A stretch of DNA of 64,000 nucleotides from Crocinitomicaceae bacterium (lineage in GTDB: Bacteria; Bacteroidota; Bacteroidia; Flavobacteriales_D; Crocinitomicaceae). Position numbers and translations under genes: made by a program. Below the pieces are notes generated by a model. That model was not told the DNA's origin and did no database searches. It was given only the letters and a program-made list of their open reading frames with translations. The stretch covers positions 82,095-146,094 of the forward strand of contig JAKVAQ010000016.1 of assembly GCA_022447665.1 (NCBI GenBank), read 5' to 3'. Shown in pieces: positions 34,301-41,540 of this stretch (position 1 is the stretch's first letter; every line of letters begins with the position of its first letter).

Positions 34301-35537
34301 CAAGTTCCTCTTGTTGAGCATTTAATTTCTTAGAAATACGACTTTTATAGCGCATTCTAAGAATTAGCAATGAAATAAGCACAACAAGAATAACAACGGC
34401 ACCTATCGCAATATCTCTTAGGAGTTCATGATTAAGGGCTCTCAGTTCATTATTCTCCGTTTCGCGCTCTAATCGCTCAATCTCACGCTCATTAATTACT
34501 TTATCAAAACTAGATTCGAATTCACGATTCTGTGATATAATACGCTCAATTTGAAGGGAGTCATTAATGGTTGTCCACCTTTTTAAGTATCTATTTGCTT
34601 CAACTAGATCACCTTGCTCTTCGTAAATAATTGAGAGCTGCTTGTAATTGTCAAGCATTTCTTTGATTAAACCATACTTTTCTGCAATTTCAATTCCTTT
34701 ATTACAACCCTCTACTGCTTTTTCACTTTCCCCACGCTTCAAATAAAGTATAGCAAGTCGCGAATAAATATAAGATTCCCACCTGTGTCCATCAACTTCG
34801 TTGTAGGCATTCAATGCTATATTGTAATATTGATCTGCTTTATCATAGTTTCTTGATAAGCTGAAATATTCGCCTATCATATAGAATCCAAATGGGCTCG
34901 TTAGCTCAAAATCACGATTTTGCTCAAATAGATACGCCTTCTCTAAAAACTTAATCGCTTTACTTTTGTCACCACTTTCAGCATATACAGATCCAATTAG
35001 GTTATGAATCAGATTTACCTCCTCTTGATCGTTTAGTTCTTCCGCTATATCTAGAGCCTTATTATAATTTTCGATAGATTCTTCGAATAACCTATTGCTA
35101 GCGTTGACAAAGGCAAAATGCTTTAATGCTTTAATTTCGCTATGCTTATCCCCGATGTCATGGGATTTCTCAAGCGCAGATGTTAAATAAGGTAAACCTT
35201 CGTAATAATTCGTTGTAAAATTGATGTAAATATTACTGATCAATAAATTTGATCTAATAATACCTTCATTATAGTTAATCTTGTTCGATAGATCGTTGGC
35301 AATAACACCATATTCTTTCGCGGTTTTATAGTCGTATTCGAGATACTCTTCCCCAAGTTCATTTAATAAATCAACCTTTTCAGGAGATTCTTCCAAATAA
35401 GTAAGCTCAAAAATCAGTGAATCAATTTTTGGAGGAAGTTCTTCCTGAGCAAAACCAACTATGGAAAGCGTTGGTAGGATAATTCCTGTAACTAAACGTT
35501 TAAATAGAGGGATTATGTAAGGGTTATTTTTTATCAC
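31311..35537 (-). CDS. TPR-PAS-GAF-SpoIIE phosphatase, membrane-bound stress/signal sensor
   Basis: 1408 residues, GTG start. Order: signal peptide (to about 30), periplasmic TPR repeats (about 60-330), a coiled segment, one membrane helix (about 366-389), three PAS domains (about 415-770, spaced by SELKKQEEEIKEL-type linkers), two GAF domains (about 790-960 and 985-1150), then a SpoIIE/PP2C phosphatase (about 1165-1408). The metal-binding motifs are VSGDFYWME and AAVDCTGHGVPGALIS. It should remove phosphate from a Ser/Thr in an anti-sigma-factor antagonist-like protein in response to signals sensed by TPR, PAS and GAF parts. No STAS or kinase partner is adjacent; the STAS-like protein near 20.3 kb is a possible but unproven target. 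Confidence 0.9.
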   Translation of the reverse strand: MIKNNPYIIPLFKRLVTGIILPTLSIVGFAQEELPPKIDSLIFELTYLEESPEKVDLLNELGEEYLEYDYKTAKEYGVIANDLSNKINYNEGIIRSNLLISNIYINFTTNYYEGLPYLTSALEKSHDIGDKHSEIKALKHFAFVNASNRLFEESIENYNKALDIAEELNDQEEVNLIHNLIGSVYAESGDKSKAIKFLEKAYLFEQNRDFELTSPFGFYMIGEYFSLSRNYDKADQYYNIALNAYNEVDGHRWESYIYSRLAILYLKRGESEKAVEGCNKGIEIAEKYGLIKEMLDNYKQLSIIYEEQGDLVEANRYLKRWTTINDSLQIERIISQNREFESSFDKVINEREIERLERETENNELRALNHELLRDIAIGAVVILVVLISLLILRMRYKSRISKKLNAQQEELAKLSIVASRIQQMVIIVGKNDTIEYVNEEYSKYTGYSIEEAVGSRISVLNGGPLTSTKTMNDIDHSIFELGEPIRVDLLQYKKNDDTFWARYHISPIENSNGELEKYIVVGSDVSELKKQEEEIKELSLVASNTDNSIIIFDKNIKATWVNDGFTELTGLKLEDVVGKKAYEFNKREDLEQSFIAELERQFRTNKPFSRESWGESLNGRKYCLSMQITPIFSVTGEVEKFISVGADITELKLLEEKYETIVEDSTDNITETNFDGYFTFVNTQTAKLTGYSKEELIGMHFSKVVREDFVETSTNFYREQIKNNQRIAYLEFPWLNKGGKEFWVGQNTKLRLDPETKKVVGFHNVARDITEKKAAEQALERTFKNTQLLSEIGKQITATLSIDEIIDKVYDNINQLMDANIFGIGVHNPEKNILEFPAIIENGQKFNDFAFDLEDRTRVGVVCFLDQREVFIGNIHQEIQEYTDSSEVAKPKEGDMTTSLIYLPLVHKDHKLGVLTVQSFAENAYSDYHLNVARNIAVYVGIALENAGLYHNMEEKVLERTKEVHAQKETIQMNLTNTKILSEIGLEVSSTFDFGEIFESVHSKVSKMLDADVFGVRMYNAESGVITNRYEIRNGEIIGEKCSKVKGIENFTTWSLLNRKGIFINNRLTEYKKYSDKEITDHSGPMSMLYYPMVVDDKLTGVITVQSWKENAYKPYHLDLLKSLSSYIGTALDNAELYETLELKVAERTEELNQINKDITSSINYAKRIQRGILPSESFMKQLLPESEVFYRPRDIVSGDFYWMERKEGKIMMAAVDCTGHGVPGALISIIGRNLLDQAVNEKGFTEPAQILNFLQIGMMVTFGQMDSENVGVYDGMDIALVTIDMDLMVLEYAGANNPLYLIRDGELIIEKGDKMGVSAQKNDGYFTNHVMELEKNDLIFLFSDGYPDQFGGERNKKFTYRRMAEMFVENSSKPMKEQFEVIAKTFDNWKGETQQTDDVCIVAARI

Positions 35538-35620
35538 GCTATCATTAAATTTAATGAAATAACCGGAAGATTTAATTTAATTCGATTTTTTTCGTCAAAT
35601 GCGAATATTTATCAGACGAA

Positions 35621-35657
35621 ACAAAAAAAAAAGGCCTGTCCGAAAAGAACAGGCCTT
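35621..35657 (-). terminator. Terminator of the rpsF-rpsR-rplI operon
   Basis: On the minus strand AAGGCCTGT pairs perfectly with ACAGGCCTT (9 bp, 35631-35639 with 35649-35657) and a run of about ten T follows. It is 18 bases past the rplI stop. Confidence 0.9.
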
Positions 35658-35675
35658 CAATTTCAAACAGGTCGA

Positions 35676-36122
35676 TTACTCTGCAACAACTTCAAATTCA
35701 AAGTCTTGACTTACCTCTTTGTGTAAAATTGCAGTAGCCTTGTAAGAACCTAGTTCTTTAACAGGCTCATTCTCAATTTTAATTGATTTTCTATCCACTT
35801 GAATTCCTTCAGCTTGTAAAGCTTCTGAAACAGCAATAGTAGTAACCGAACCAAATATTTTTCCAGATTCACCTGCTTTAGTAGTTACTTTAAGTGTTAA
35901 TCCTTCTAGTTTACTAGCGATAGACGCAGCTTCCTCTTTTACTTTATTTTCCTTGTGTGAACGTTGTCTTAAAACTTCTTCATGTGCTTTTTTAGCTGAA
36001 GATGTAGCAACGATAGCGTAACCTTGTGGGATTAGAAAGTTTCTTCCATATCCGTCTTTTACAGTTACAACATCATCCTTAAAACCTAAGTTATCAACGT
36101 TTTTCTTTAATATTACTTCCAT
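35676..36122 (-). CDS. rplI: Ribosomal protein bL9
   Basis: 148 residues. N-terminal domain MEVILKKNVDNLGFKDDVVTVKDGYGRNFLIPQGYA is the bL9 signature that binds 23S rRNA, followed by the long connecting helix (rich in Lys/Glu/Ala, about 42-75) and the C-terminal domain. Normal length. Last gene of the rpsF-rpsR-rplI operon. Confidence 0.98.
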   Translation of the reverse strand: MEVILKKNVDNLGFKDDVVTVKDGYGRNFLIPQGYAIVATSSAKKAHEEVLRQRSHKENKVKEEAASIASKLEGLTLKVTTKAGESGKIFGSVTTIAVSEALQAEGIQVDRKSIKIENEPVKELGSYKATAILHKEVSQDFEFEVVAE

Positions 36123-36143
36123 GATTATTAAGCTATAAGGTTA

Positions 36144-36407
36144 TTATCTCAACATGTCACCTACGTAAGGCAAGATAGCCAAGTGACGTGCTCTTTTAAC
36201 TGCTTTGTTAACTCTCTTTTGGTACTTCTGAGAAGTTCCTGTTACTCTTCTTGGTAATAATTTACCTTGCTCGTTAACAAATTTGATTAAGAAATCTGGA
36301 TTTTTGTAATCCACATATTTAATTCCGCTCTTTAAAAAACGGCAATACTTATCCTTTTTAATTTCAATACTAATAGGAGTAAGATATCTGATATCTGATT
36401 GTGCCAT
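36144..36407 (-). CDS. rpsR: Ribosomal protein bS18
   Basis: 87 residues. DYKNPDFLIKFVNEQGKLLPRRVTGTSQKYQKRVNKAVKRARHLAILPYV is the conserved bS18 core that pairs with bS6 on the small-subunit platform. The zinc-type cysteines of some bS18 are not present apart from C23. Located between rpsF and rplI with short gaps (25 and 21 bases). Confidence 0.98.
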   Translation of the reverse strand: MAQSDIRYLTPISIEIKKDKYCRFLKSGIKYVDYKNPDFLIKFVNEQGKLLPRRVTGTSQKYQKRVNKAVKRARHLAILPYVGDMLR

Positions 36408-36432
36408 ACCTAAATTCTTTTAATGTTTCTAC

Positions 36433-36765
36433 TTATGCCTTAGCGGCTGCTCTAGTTTTTTCTGCGAACGCAATATGATGTTTCTCCATCTTTACAGTAA
36501 GAAAACGCATAATACGCTCATCACGCTTAAATTCAACTTCTAGCTTCTGGATTAAATCACCAGGTGCTTCATACTCCATTAAGCTGTAAAAACCTGTAGA
36601 TTTCTTTTGAATTTGGTAAGCAAGTTTCTTAAGACCCCAAAATTCATTGTGCTTAAGTTTCCCTCCATTTTTCTTTACGAAATCTTCATAGACTTTTACT
36701 GCTTCCTTTGCCTGTTCCTCAGACAAAACGGGAGTTAAAATGAAAACAGTTTCGTATCTATTCAT
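36433..36765 (-). CDS. rpsF: Ribosomal protein bS6
   Basis: 110 residues. NRYETVFILTPVLSEEQAKEAV at the N-terminus and LAYQIQKKSTGFYSLMEYEA, then a basic FKRDERIMRFLTVK segment that contacts bS18. First gene of the operon; the tail is short, without the long acidic extension that RimK modifies in E. coli. Confidence 0.98.
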   Translation of the reverse strand: MNRYETVFILTPVLSEEQAKEAVKVYEDFVKKNGGKLKHNEFWGLKKLAYQIQKKSTGFYSLMEYEAPGDLIQKLEVEFKRDERIMRFLTVKMEKHHIAFAEKTRAAAKA

Positions 36766-36788
36766 AACTCTAAATTTTAATTAGGGCG

Positions 36789-36796
36789 CAAAGATA
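36789..36796 (-). promoter_or_regulatory. Candidate -7 element TATCTTTG of the rpsF operon
   Basis: A perfect match to TAnnTTTG, followed by GCGCCC as often seen at flavobacterial start sites, and 23 bases before the rpsF ATG. No TTG at the -33 distance was found. Confidence 0.5.
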
Positions 36797-36940
36797 AGTA
36801 TTTAATCCGGAAAATTGCCCTAAATAATTAAAACACGCAAATTTAAGCTTAATTGCAATTCAAACCCTGTGGATAAAAAGAATATATTCCCGCTAAATTA
36901 AAGCGCTAGGGTACCTATATTTGCTTAGAATTTTAAGTTA

Positions 36941-38008
36941 ATGGATACATTCGTTGTTTCGGCGAGAAAATATCGCCCACAAACCTTTAATACTGTTGTA
37001 GGACAAGAGTCCATTACAACAACTTTGCAGAACGCAATTCAGAACAATCATTTAGCACAAGCGTTTTTGTTCTGTGGTTCACGAGGAGTGGGTAAAACAA
37101 CTACTGCAAGAATCTTAGCAAAAACCATTAACCAAGATGGGAACGAAAACCCTGAAGAGGATTTTGCTTTCAATATTTTTGAACTTGATGCCGCTTCGAA
37201 TAACTCGGTGGATGATATACGAAATCTTATTGATCAAGTTCGAATACCGCCACAAGTTGGAAAATACAAAGTCTACATAATAGACGAGGTACACATGTTA
37301 TCTCAAGCAGCGTTTAACGCGTTTTTAAAAACATTAGAAGAGCCCCCGAAACACGCCATATTTATTTTGGCAACAACGGAGAAACATAAGATTCTTCCGA
37401 CTATTCTTTCACGCTGTCAAATTTTTGATTTTCATAGAATCAAAATCCATGATATTGTAAACCACCTAAAATCAATTGCAGAGAAAGAAAGCATAAAGTA
37501 TGAAGAAAAAGCACTTCACATAATTGCTCAAAAAGCAGATGGCGGACTGCGGGATGCACTCTCAATTTTTGACCAAATCGTCTCTTTTACTAATAATAAC
37601 ATTACATATGATGCGGTTCTCGAGAACCTTAATGTCTTAGATTATGATTATTATTTCAAAATTGTGGACAATGCACTGAACAATGAGATCCATGAGACTT
37701 TGGGACTTTATAATGACGTATTAAGTAAAGGATTTGAAGGAGCACAATTTATGGTTGGCTTGGCAGAACATCTGCGAAACCTCTTAATATGCTTAAGTCC
37801 AAAGACTTCTGCGCTATTGGAAGTACCGAGTGAAATTGAGGCAAGATTTGGTGAACAAGCAGCAAGAACGAATACACAATTTCTACTTTTAGGTTTAGAC
37901 CTATGGCGTGATACCGAAATGCAATATAAAGGAAGTATTCACAAGAGACTCACGGTCGAAATCGCCTTAATGAAATTATGTTCGATTAATAAGGCCCAAG
38001 AAAGCTAA
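36941..38008 (+). CDS. dnaX: DNA polymerase III gamma/tau, AAA+ and collar part
   Basis: 355 residues. It covers domains I-III of the clamp-loader ATPase: Walker A GSRGVGKTT (about 46-54), the flavobacterial insert INQDGNENPEEDFAFNIFELDAASNNSVDDIRNL where the usual zinc-binding cysteines are missing, Walker B-type DEVHML, sensor/arginine finger LSRCQIF, and the helical collar ending at about 350. The frame stops at 38006-38008 with INKAQES, just where the tau extension should start; the rest is encoded in the next frame. By itself this product corresponds to a gamma subunit. Confidence 0.9.
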   Translation: MDTFVVSARKYRPQTFNTVVGQESITTTLQNAIQNNHLAQAFLFCGSRGVGKTTTARILAKTINQDGNENPEEDFAFNIFELDAASNNSVDDIRNLIDQVRIPPQVGKYKVYIIDEVHMLSQAAFNAFLKTLEEPPKHAIFILATTEKHKILPTILSRCQIFDFHRIKIHDIVNHLKSIAEKESIKYEEKALHIIAQKADGGLRDALSIFDQIVSFTNNNITYDAVLENLNVLDYDYYFKIVDNALNNEIHETLGLYNDVLSKGFEGAQFMVGLAEHLRNLLICLSPKTSALLEVPSEIEARFGEQAARTNTQFLLLGLDLWRDTEMQYKGSIHKRLTVEIALMKLCSINKAQES

Positions 38009-38646
38009 TGTTCTCGCATTATTCCATAACAATTTTACCGTTTGACGGGCAAGGTGAGTCTTCTGCTCCAGCAAAAAAAGTGGAGAAAAAGGCGGTAGCT
38101 GCTCCTAGATCCTCCAACCCTGTTAAAGTCTCATCAACAAATAAAACAGTTACGCAAGTTACGGCTAGTTCAGGGCAATTTAGATCTGGAAACATTGGAA
38201 TACTTGACTCTTTATCGCCTAAATCGAAAAAGAAAGCTGGAACTGAAGATTTAATTATCGAAGCGCGTGATTCTTTTACTGAGGATGAATTACTGCGTCA
38301 AGTGAAGTTATTTGCGCACAAAAAGAAAAAAGAAGAAGGTGCAAACAACCTATTTTCTACACTAACAGCAAGTAAAATAACCATTCACGATCAGTTTAGC
38401 GTGAGACTTCACGTTCTTAACTCTACCCAAGGCAAACAACTAGATGCCATTAAAATGGATCTACTAAATCACTTGCGTTCTTCTTTGAACAATGGTGGAA
38501 TAACCTTTGAGCATGTGATGGCCGAAAAGAAAGTTGAGCAAACTGCTAGCTTTACTGACAAGAAATCTCAGTTCGACGAGCTAGCCTCCTCTAACCCTTC
38601 CCTCGAAAAATTCCGAAAATTATTTAATCTGGATATTGAGTATTAG
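38008..38646 (+). CDS. DnaX tau-type C-terminal region in a second frame
   Basis: 212 residues. Lys/Ala/Ser-rich linker (about 18-60), then a folded domain ending in LEKFRKLFNLDIEY, as seen at the end of flavobacterial tau subunits that contact DnaB helicase and the polymerase core. The ATG overlaps the stop of the first dnaX frame (TAATG), in the -1 frame. Possible explanations: a coupled second gene, a true -1 frameshift without a canonical slippery heptamer, or a one-base error in the sequence. Stops on both sides limit the shift window to about 37993-38008. Confidence 0.75.
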   Translation: MFSHYSITILPFDGQGESSAPAKKVEKKAVAAPRSSNPVKVSSTNKTVTQVTASSGQFRSGNIGILDSLSPKSKKKAGTEDLIIEARDSFTEDELLRQVKLFAHKKKKEEGANNLFSTLTASKITIHDQFSVRLHVLNSTQGKQLDAIKMDLLNHLRSSLNNGGITFEHVMAEKKVEQTASFTDKKSQFDELASSNPSLEKFRKLFNLDIEY

Positions 38647-38647
38647 C

Positions 38648-38968
38648 CTATCGTCGACCACCAGCCTGGAGATCATCTACACTAGCAAATACGTTAGACT
38701 TTTCAATTCTGAATTTTGTACTTCCTTCTGAGCCAATTAAAACTGTTGTATCAGAAACTTCAAGTACTTTACCGTGTATGCCTCCAGAAGTTACTACCTT
38801 GTCTCCAGCACTAAGTCCCTCTCTGAATTTTCGAGCTTCTTTTGTTCGTTTCATTTGAGGACGGATCATAAAAAAATAGAACACAAGCGCAATTAACCCA
38901 AACATGATTAATTGACTATTGAATCCTCCTGGCGCTCCGCCTTCTTGTAATAATATTAAATTTCTCAT
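38648..38968 (-). CDS. yajC: Sec translocon accessory protein YajC
   Basis: 106 residues. One membrane helix (about 16-37, LIMFGLIALVFYFFMIRPQ), then the YajC domain with KFREGLSAGDKVVTSGGIHGKVLEV. It associates with SecDF-YidC in the inner membrane. The DUF1573 lipoprotein stop immediately precedes its ATG. Confidence 0.95.
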   Translation of the reverse strand: MRNLILLQEGGAPGGFNSQLIMFGLIALVFYFFMIRPQMKRTKEARKFREGLSAGDKVVTSGGIHGKVLEVSDTTVLIGSEGSTKFRIEKSNVFASVDDLQAGGRR

Positions 38969-39400
38969 TTATTTTTCTTTTACCACACCACTAATTGTAA
39001 GTGTAGTGATTGATGGTTTGGTATTTGCTTCGATCTTTACATTTTTCAAAGCATTCCCTACCCTATTTTTTGAATTAAAAACAACTTTGATTTCTCCCGT
39101 TTCTCCTGGAGCTAATGGATGTTTTGGCCATTCTTCCGGAACTGTACAACCACAAGAACCTTTTACATCAATAAGCACAAGGTTTTGATCTCCCGTATTC
39201 TCAAAGGTAAAAGTATGATTCACCATTTCTCCTTCAACAACTTCCCCAAAATCGAAAGCATATTCCTCAAATTCCATGGTTGTAGGGTTGTCAATATAGT
39301 CAGCGTATTCGATCTTTTGATCTTCCGATAGATTACTTTCATTTGACGTACAACTAGCTACTAAAGAGGTTAATAAAACCAATAGAAACATATTTTTCAT
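38969..39400 (-). CDS. DUF1573 lipoprotein
   Basis: 143 residues. Lipobox VASC (Cys17), an acidic linker, then a DUF1573 Ig-like domain: FDFGEVVEGEMVNHTFTFENTGDQNLVLIDVKGSCGCTVPEWP-type. The GSCGCT motif is the hallmark. Function unknown. Genes for DUF1573, yajC and nusB are commonly neighbours in flavobacteria. Confidence 0.9.
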   Translation of the reverse strand: MKNMFLLVLLTSLVASCTSNESNLSEDQKIEYADYIDNPTTMEFEEYAFDFGEVVEGEMVNHTFTFENTGDQNLVLIDVKGSCGCTVPEEWPKHPLAPGETGEIKVVFNSKNRVGNALKNVKIEANTKPSITTLTISGVVKEK

Positions 39401-39402
39401 AA

Positions 39403-40350
39403 TTATTGCATTAATCCTTTCCCAACTTTGTTAATTCTCCCCTGTTCTTGGAGCAAAATTACCGCTTTATCTAAAATACCATTGATAAATTGCTGACTTT
39501 TCGGAGTGCTATAGAATTTAGCGATTTCAATGTACTCGTTTAAAGTAACCTTAACAGGAATTGATTTGTTCTCAACAAGCTCAGTAATTGCCAGCTTTAA
39601 AAGAATAAAGTCCATTTTTGCGATCCTGTCCAATTCCCAATTCTGGGTTAGCTCATCTATAAGTTTGGTATTCTCCTCATCATTACCAATCGTCTTGTAT
39701 ACCAACTGATGGATGAAATTCTTTTCCTCTTCCTCATCCCTAAAAAGACGCATCAACTGAAAATCTTTTTCTTTCTTTACTTGCTTTATGTTCTTTATGA
39801 TCATCGAACAAATAAGGTCAATATCATCCAACCAGTAAATGCTTTCGTTCTCGAAAAAATCATGAAGCAAACCAAATTGAGCAATATGCTCTTTTAATAA
39901 AGCCACTGCAAACTGCTGATCTTCATCAAAATTAGTTTCACGGGTTGACATGTATTCTTGATATACTACCCCGTCCTTTATCTCTAAGAACATTTTACGA
40001 ATCAAATCCTGCTTAACTGCACCCAGCCAATTCACTTTTTTCTCTTCTGAAACTTTCGTAAGAGACGAATTTCCTTTTAAAGCTTGAATAATAGCATTAT
40101 CAACAAACTTCAAGTTGGGATTCAAATCTTCTTCGGTTGGTCTTAATTTTTCCTTCTTCTCAGCTAACTTACTAGCTGCATGATCTGATAACTCCGGATA
40201 TAGTAATAAGAAGTAGATGTAGAGTTCATACATCTTATCGATCGATCTCCACAGTTCTTTTTCAACCTGTCGTGCATCCTTATCCTCCGTCTGAAAATAA
40301 GCGTATAACACTTGTAAAACCTTAATTCTAAGGTGTCGTCTATTTAGCAT
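39403..40350 (-). CDS. nusB: Transcription antitermination factor NusB (long form)
   Basis: 315 residues from the ATG at 40350 (a TTG at 40353 is in frame). The N-terminus LNRRHLRIKVLQVLYAY is the NusB start; the C-terminal part (about 220-305: DELTQNWELDRIAKMDFILLKLAITELVENKSIPVKVTLNEYIEIAKFYSTPKSQQFINGILDKA) is the canonical helical domain. The N-terminal and middle region is about 150 residues longer than in E. coli, as usual in Bacteroidota. It binds boxA RNA with NusE. Confidence 0.93.
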   Translation of the reverse strand: MLNRRHLRIKVLQVLYAYFQTEDKDARQVEKELWRSIDKMYELYIYFLLLYPELSDHAASKLAEKKEKLRPTEEDLNPNLKFVDNAIIQALKGNSSLTKVSEEKKVNWLGAVKQDLIRKMFLEIKDGVVYQEYMSTRETNFDEDQQFAVALLKEHIAQFGLLHDFFENESIYWLDDIDLICSMIIKNIKQVKKEKDFQLMRLFRDEEEEKNFIHQLVYKTIGNDEENTKLIDELTQNWELDRIAKMDFILLKLAITELVENKSIPVKVTLNEYIEIAKFYSTPKSQQFINGILDKAVILLQEQGRINKVGKGLMQ

Positions 40351-40359
40351 CAACTATTC

Positions 40360-41457
40360 TTAAAAAGGAAGTTTAACCTTACCTATTGCCTCAATGCGTT
40401 CTTCGGCCATTTGATTAGCAATTTGATAAGTAGGAATATTATTCTCTCTTGATCTATTCAAGATGTTCAACGTTGTATTGTAAATTTCTGAAGCTTTATC
40501 GTGAGCCCATTCCGAAGAAAGCCCTTTTACTTCAGCATAACAGTTAATTACACCACCAGCATTGATCATAAAATCAGGAACATAAATCATTCCTCTTTCA
40601 AGAACGGCAACGCCATGAATATCTTCGTTCGCTAATTGGTTATTCGCCGCACCGGCAATAATTGAACACTTTAACTTATTTAGCGTGTCGTCATTCACCG
40701 TTGCACCTAAAGCACACGGAGCGTATATATCCATGTCGATATCGTAAATATCATCTAAACCAACTACTGTAGCGCCATAGGTTTCAGCAACATGCTTTAA
40801 TGTTTGTTCATGTATGTCAGAAATGTAAATTTCAGCTCCTTCATCTTTCAAGTGAGATACTAGATATTCGCCCACGTGTCCAACGCCTTGTACCGCCACT
40901 TTTTTTCCAGATAGAGAATCTGATCCAAACTGAATTTTAGCAGCCGCTTTCATCCCTTGATAAACACCGTATGCCGTCACAGGAGAAGGGTCGCCACTTT
41001 TACCAGGCAAACCAACAACGTGGTTCGTTTCCATATTAACATAGGTCATATCCTTTGGATTAATCCCTACATCCTCAGCAGTAATGTACTTGCCGCCAAG
41101 ACTATCTACAAATTTTCCAAATCTTCTAAAAAGTGCCTCACTCTTTTGGGAACGCGCATCTCCAATGATAACTGCTTTCCCCCCTCCGAGGTTTAATCCC
41201 GAAATAGCATTCTTATATGTCATTCCTCGAGACAATCTTAACACATCCTGTAAAGCCTCGTTCTGGTTGTTGTAATTCCACATTCTGGTTCCTCCTAATG
41301 CAGGACCACAAGTGGTATTATGAACAGCGATTATGGCTTTTAATCCAGTATCATTATCATTACAAAACAAAAGTTGTTCGTGATTATACTTTGACATGCG
41401 CTCAATAACAGGATTTTGAGCTAAAATTGATTCATCGATTTCTTTGACTTCAAACAT
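40360..41457 (-). CDS. Leucine dehydrogenase (Glu/Leu/Phe/Val dehydrogenase)
   Basis: 365 residues from the ATG at 41457 (a TTG at 41466 would add three). Substrate site GPALGGTRMW (51-60) with K82 in MTYKNAISGLNLGGGK and K94, both catalytic lysines; NAD-binding VAVQGVGHVGEYL (about 190); cofactor and substrate loop GAANNQL and NAGGVIN. It interconverts branched-chain L-amino acids and their 2-oxo acids, supplying precursors for the branched lipids that dominate in Bacteroidota. Divergent from the ABC exporter gene. Confidence 0.9.
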   Translation of the reverse strand: MFEVKEIDESILAQNPVIERMSKYNHEQLLFCNDNDTGLKAIIAVHNTTCGPALGGTRMWNYNNQNEALQDVLRLSRGMTYKNAISGLNLGGGKAVIIGDARSQKSEALFRRFGKFVDSLGGKYITAEDVGINPKDMTYVNMETNHVVGLPGKSGDPSPVTAYGVYQGMKAAAKIQFGSDSLSGKKVAVQGVGHVGEYLVSHLKDEGAEIYISDIHEQTLKHVAETYGATVVGLDDIYDIDMDIYAPCALGATVNDDTLNKLKCSIIAGAANNQLANEDIHGVAVLERGMIYVPDFMINAGGVINCYAEVKGLSSEWAHDKASEIYNTTLNILNRSRENNIPTYQIANQMAEERIEAIGKVKLPF

Positions 41458-41540
41458 ATTTTTCAATTAACTAAGGAACGTTAATACAGAACTTAATCTA
41501 ACTTTGTACTCACAAAGCCCGACAAAAATACGATTTTTTA

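Noticed and set aside
37993..38010. Canonical -1 slippery heptamer at the dnaX junction
   Set aside because: The zero-frame sequence GCC CAA GAA AGC TAA contains no X XXY YYZ heptamer and no A run like in E. coli dnaX.
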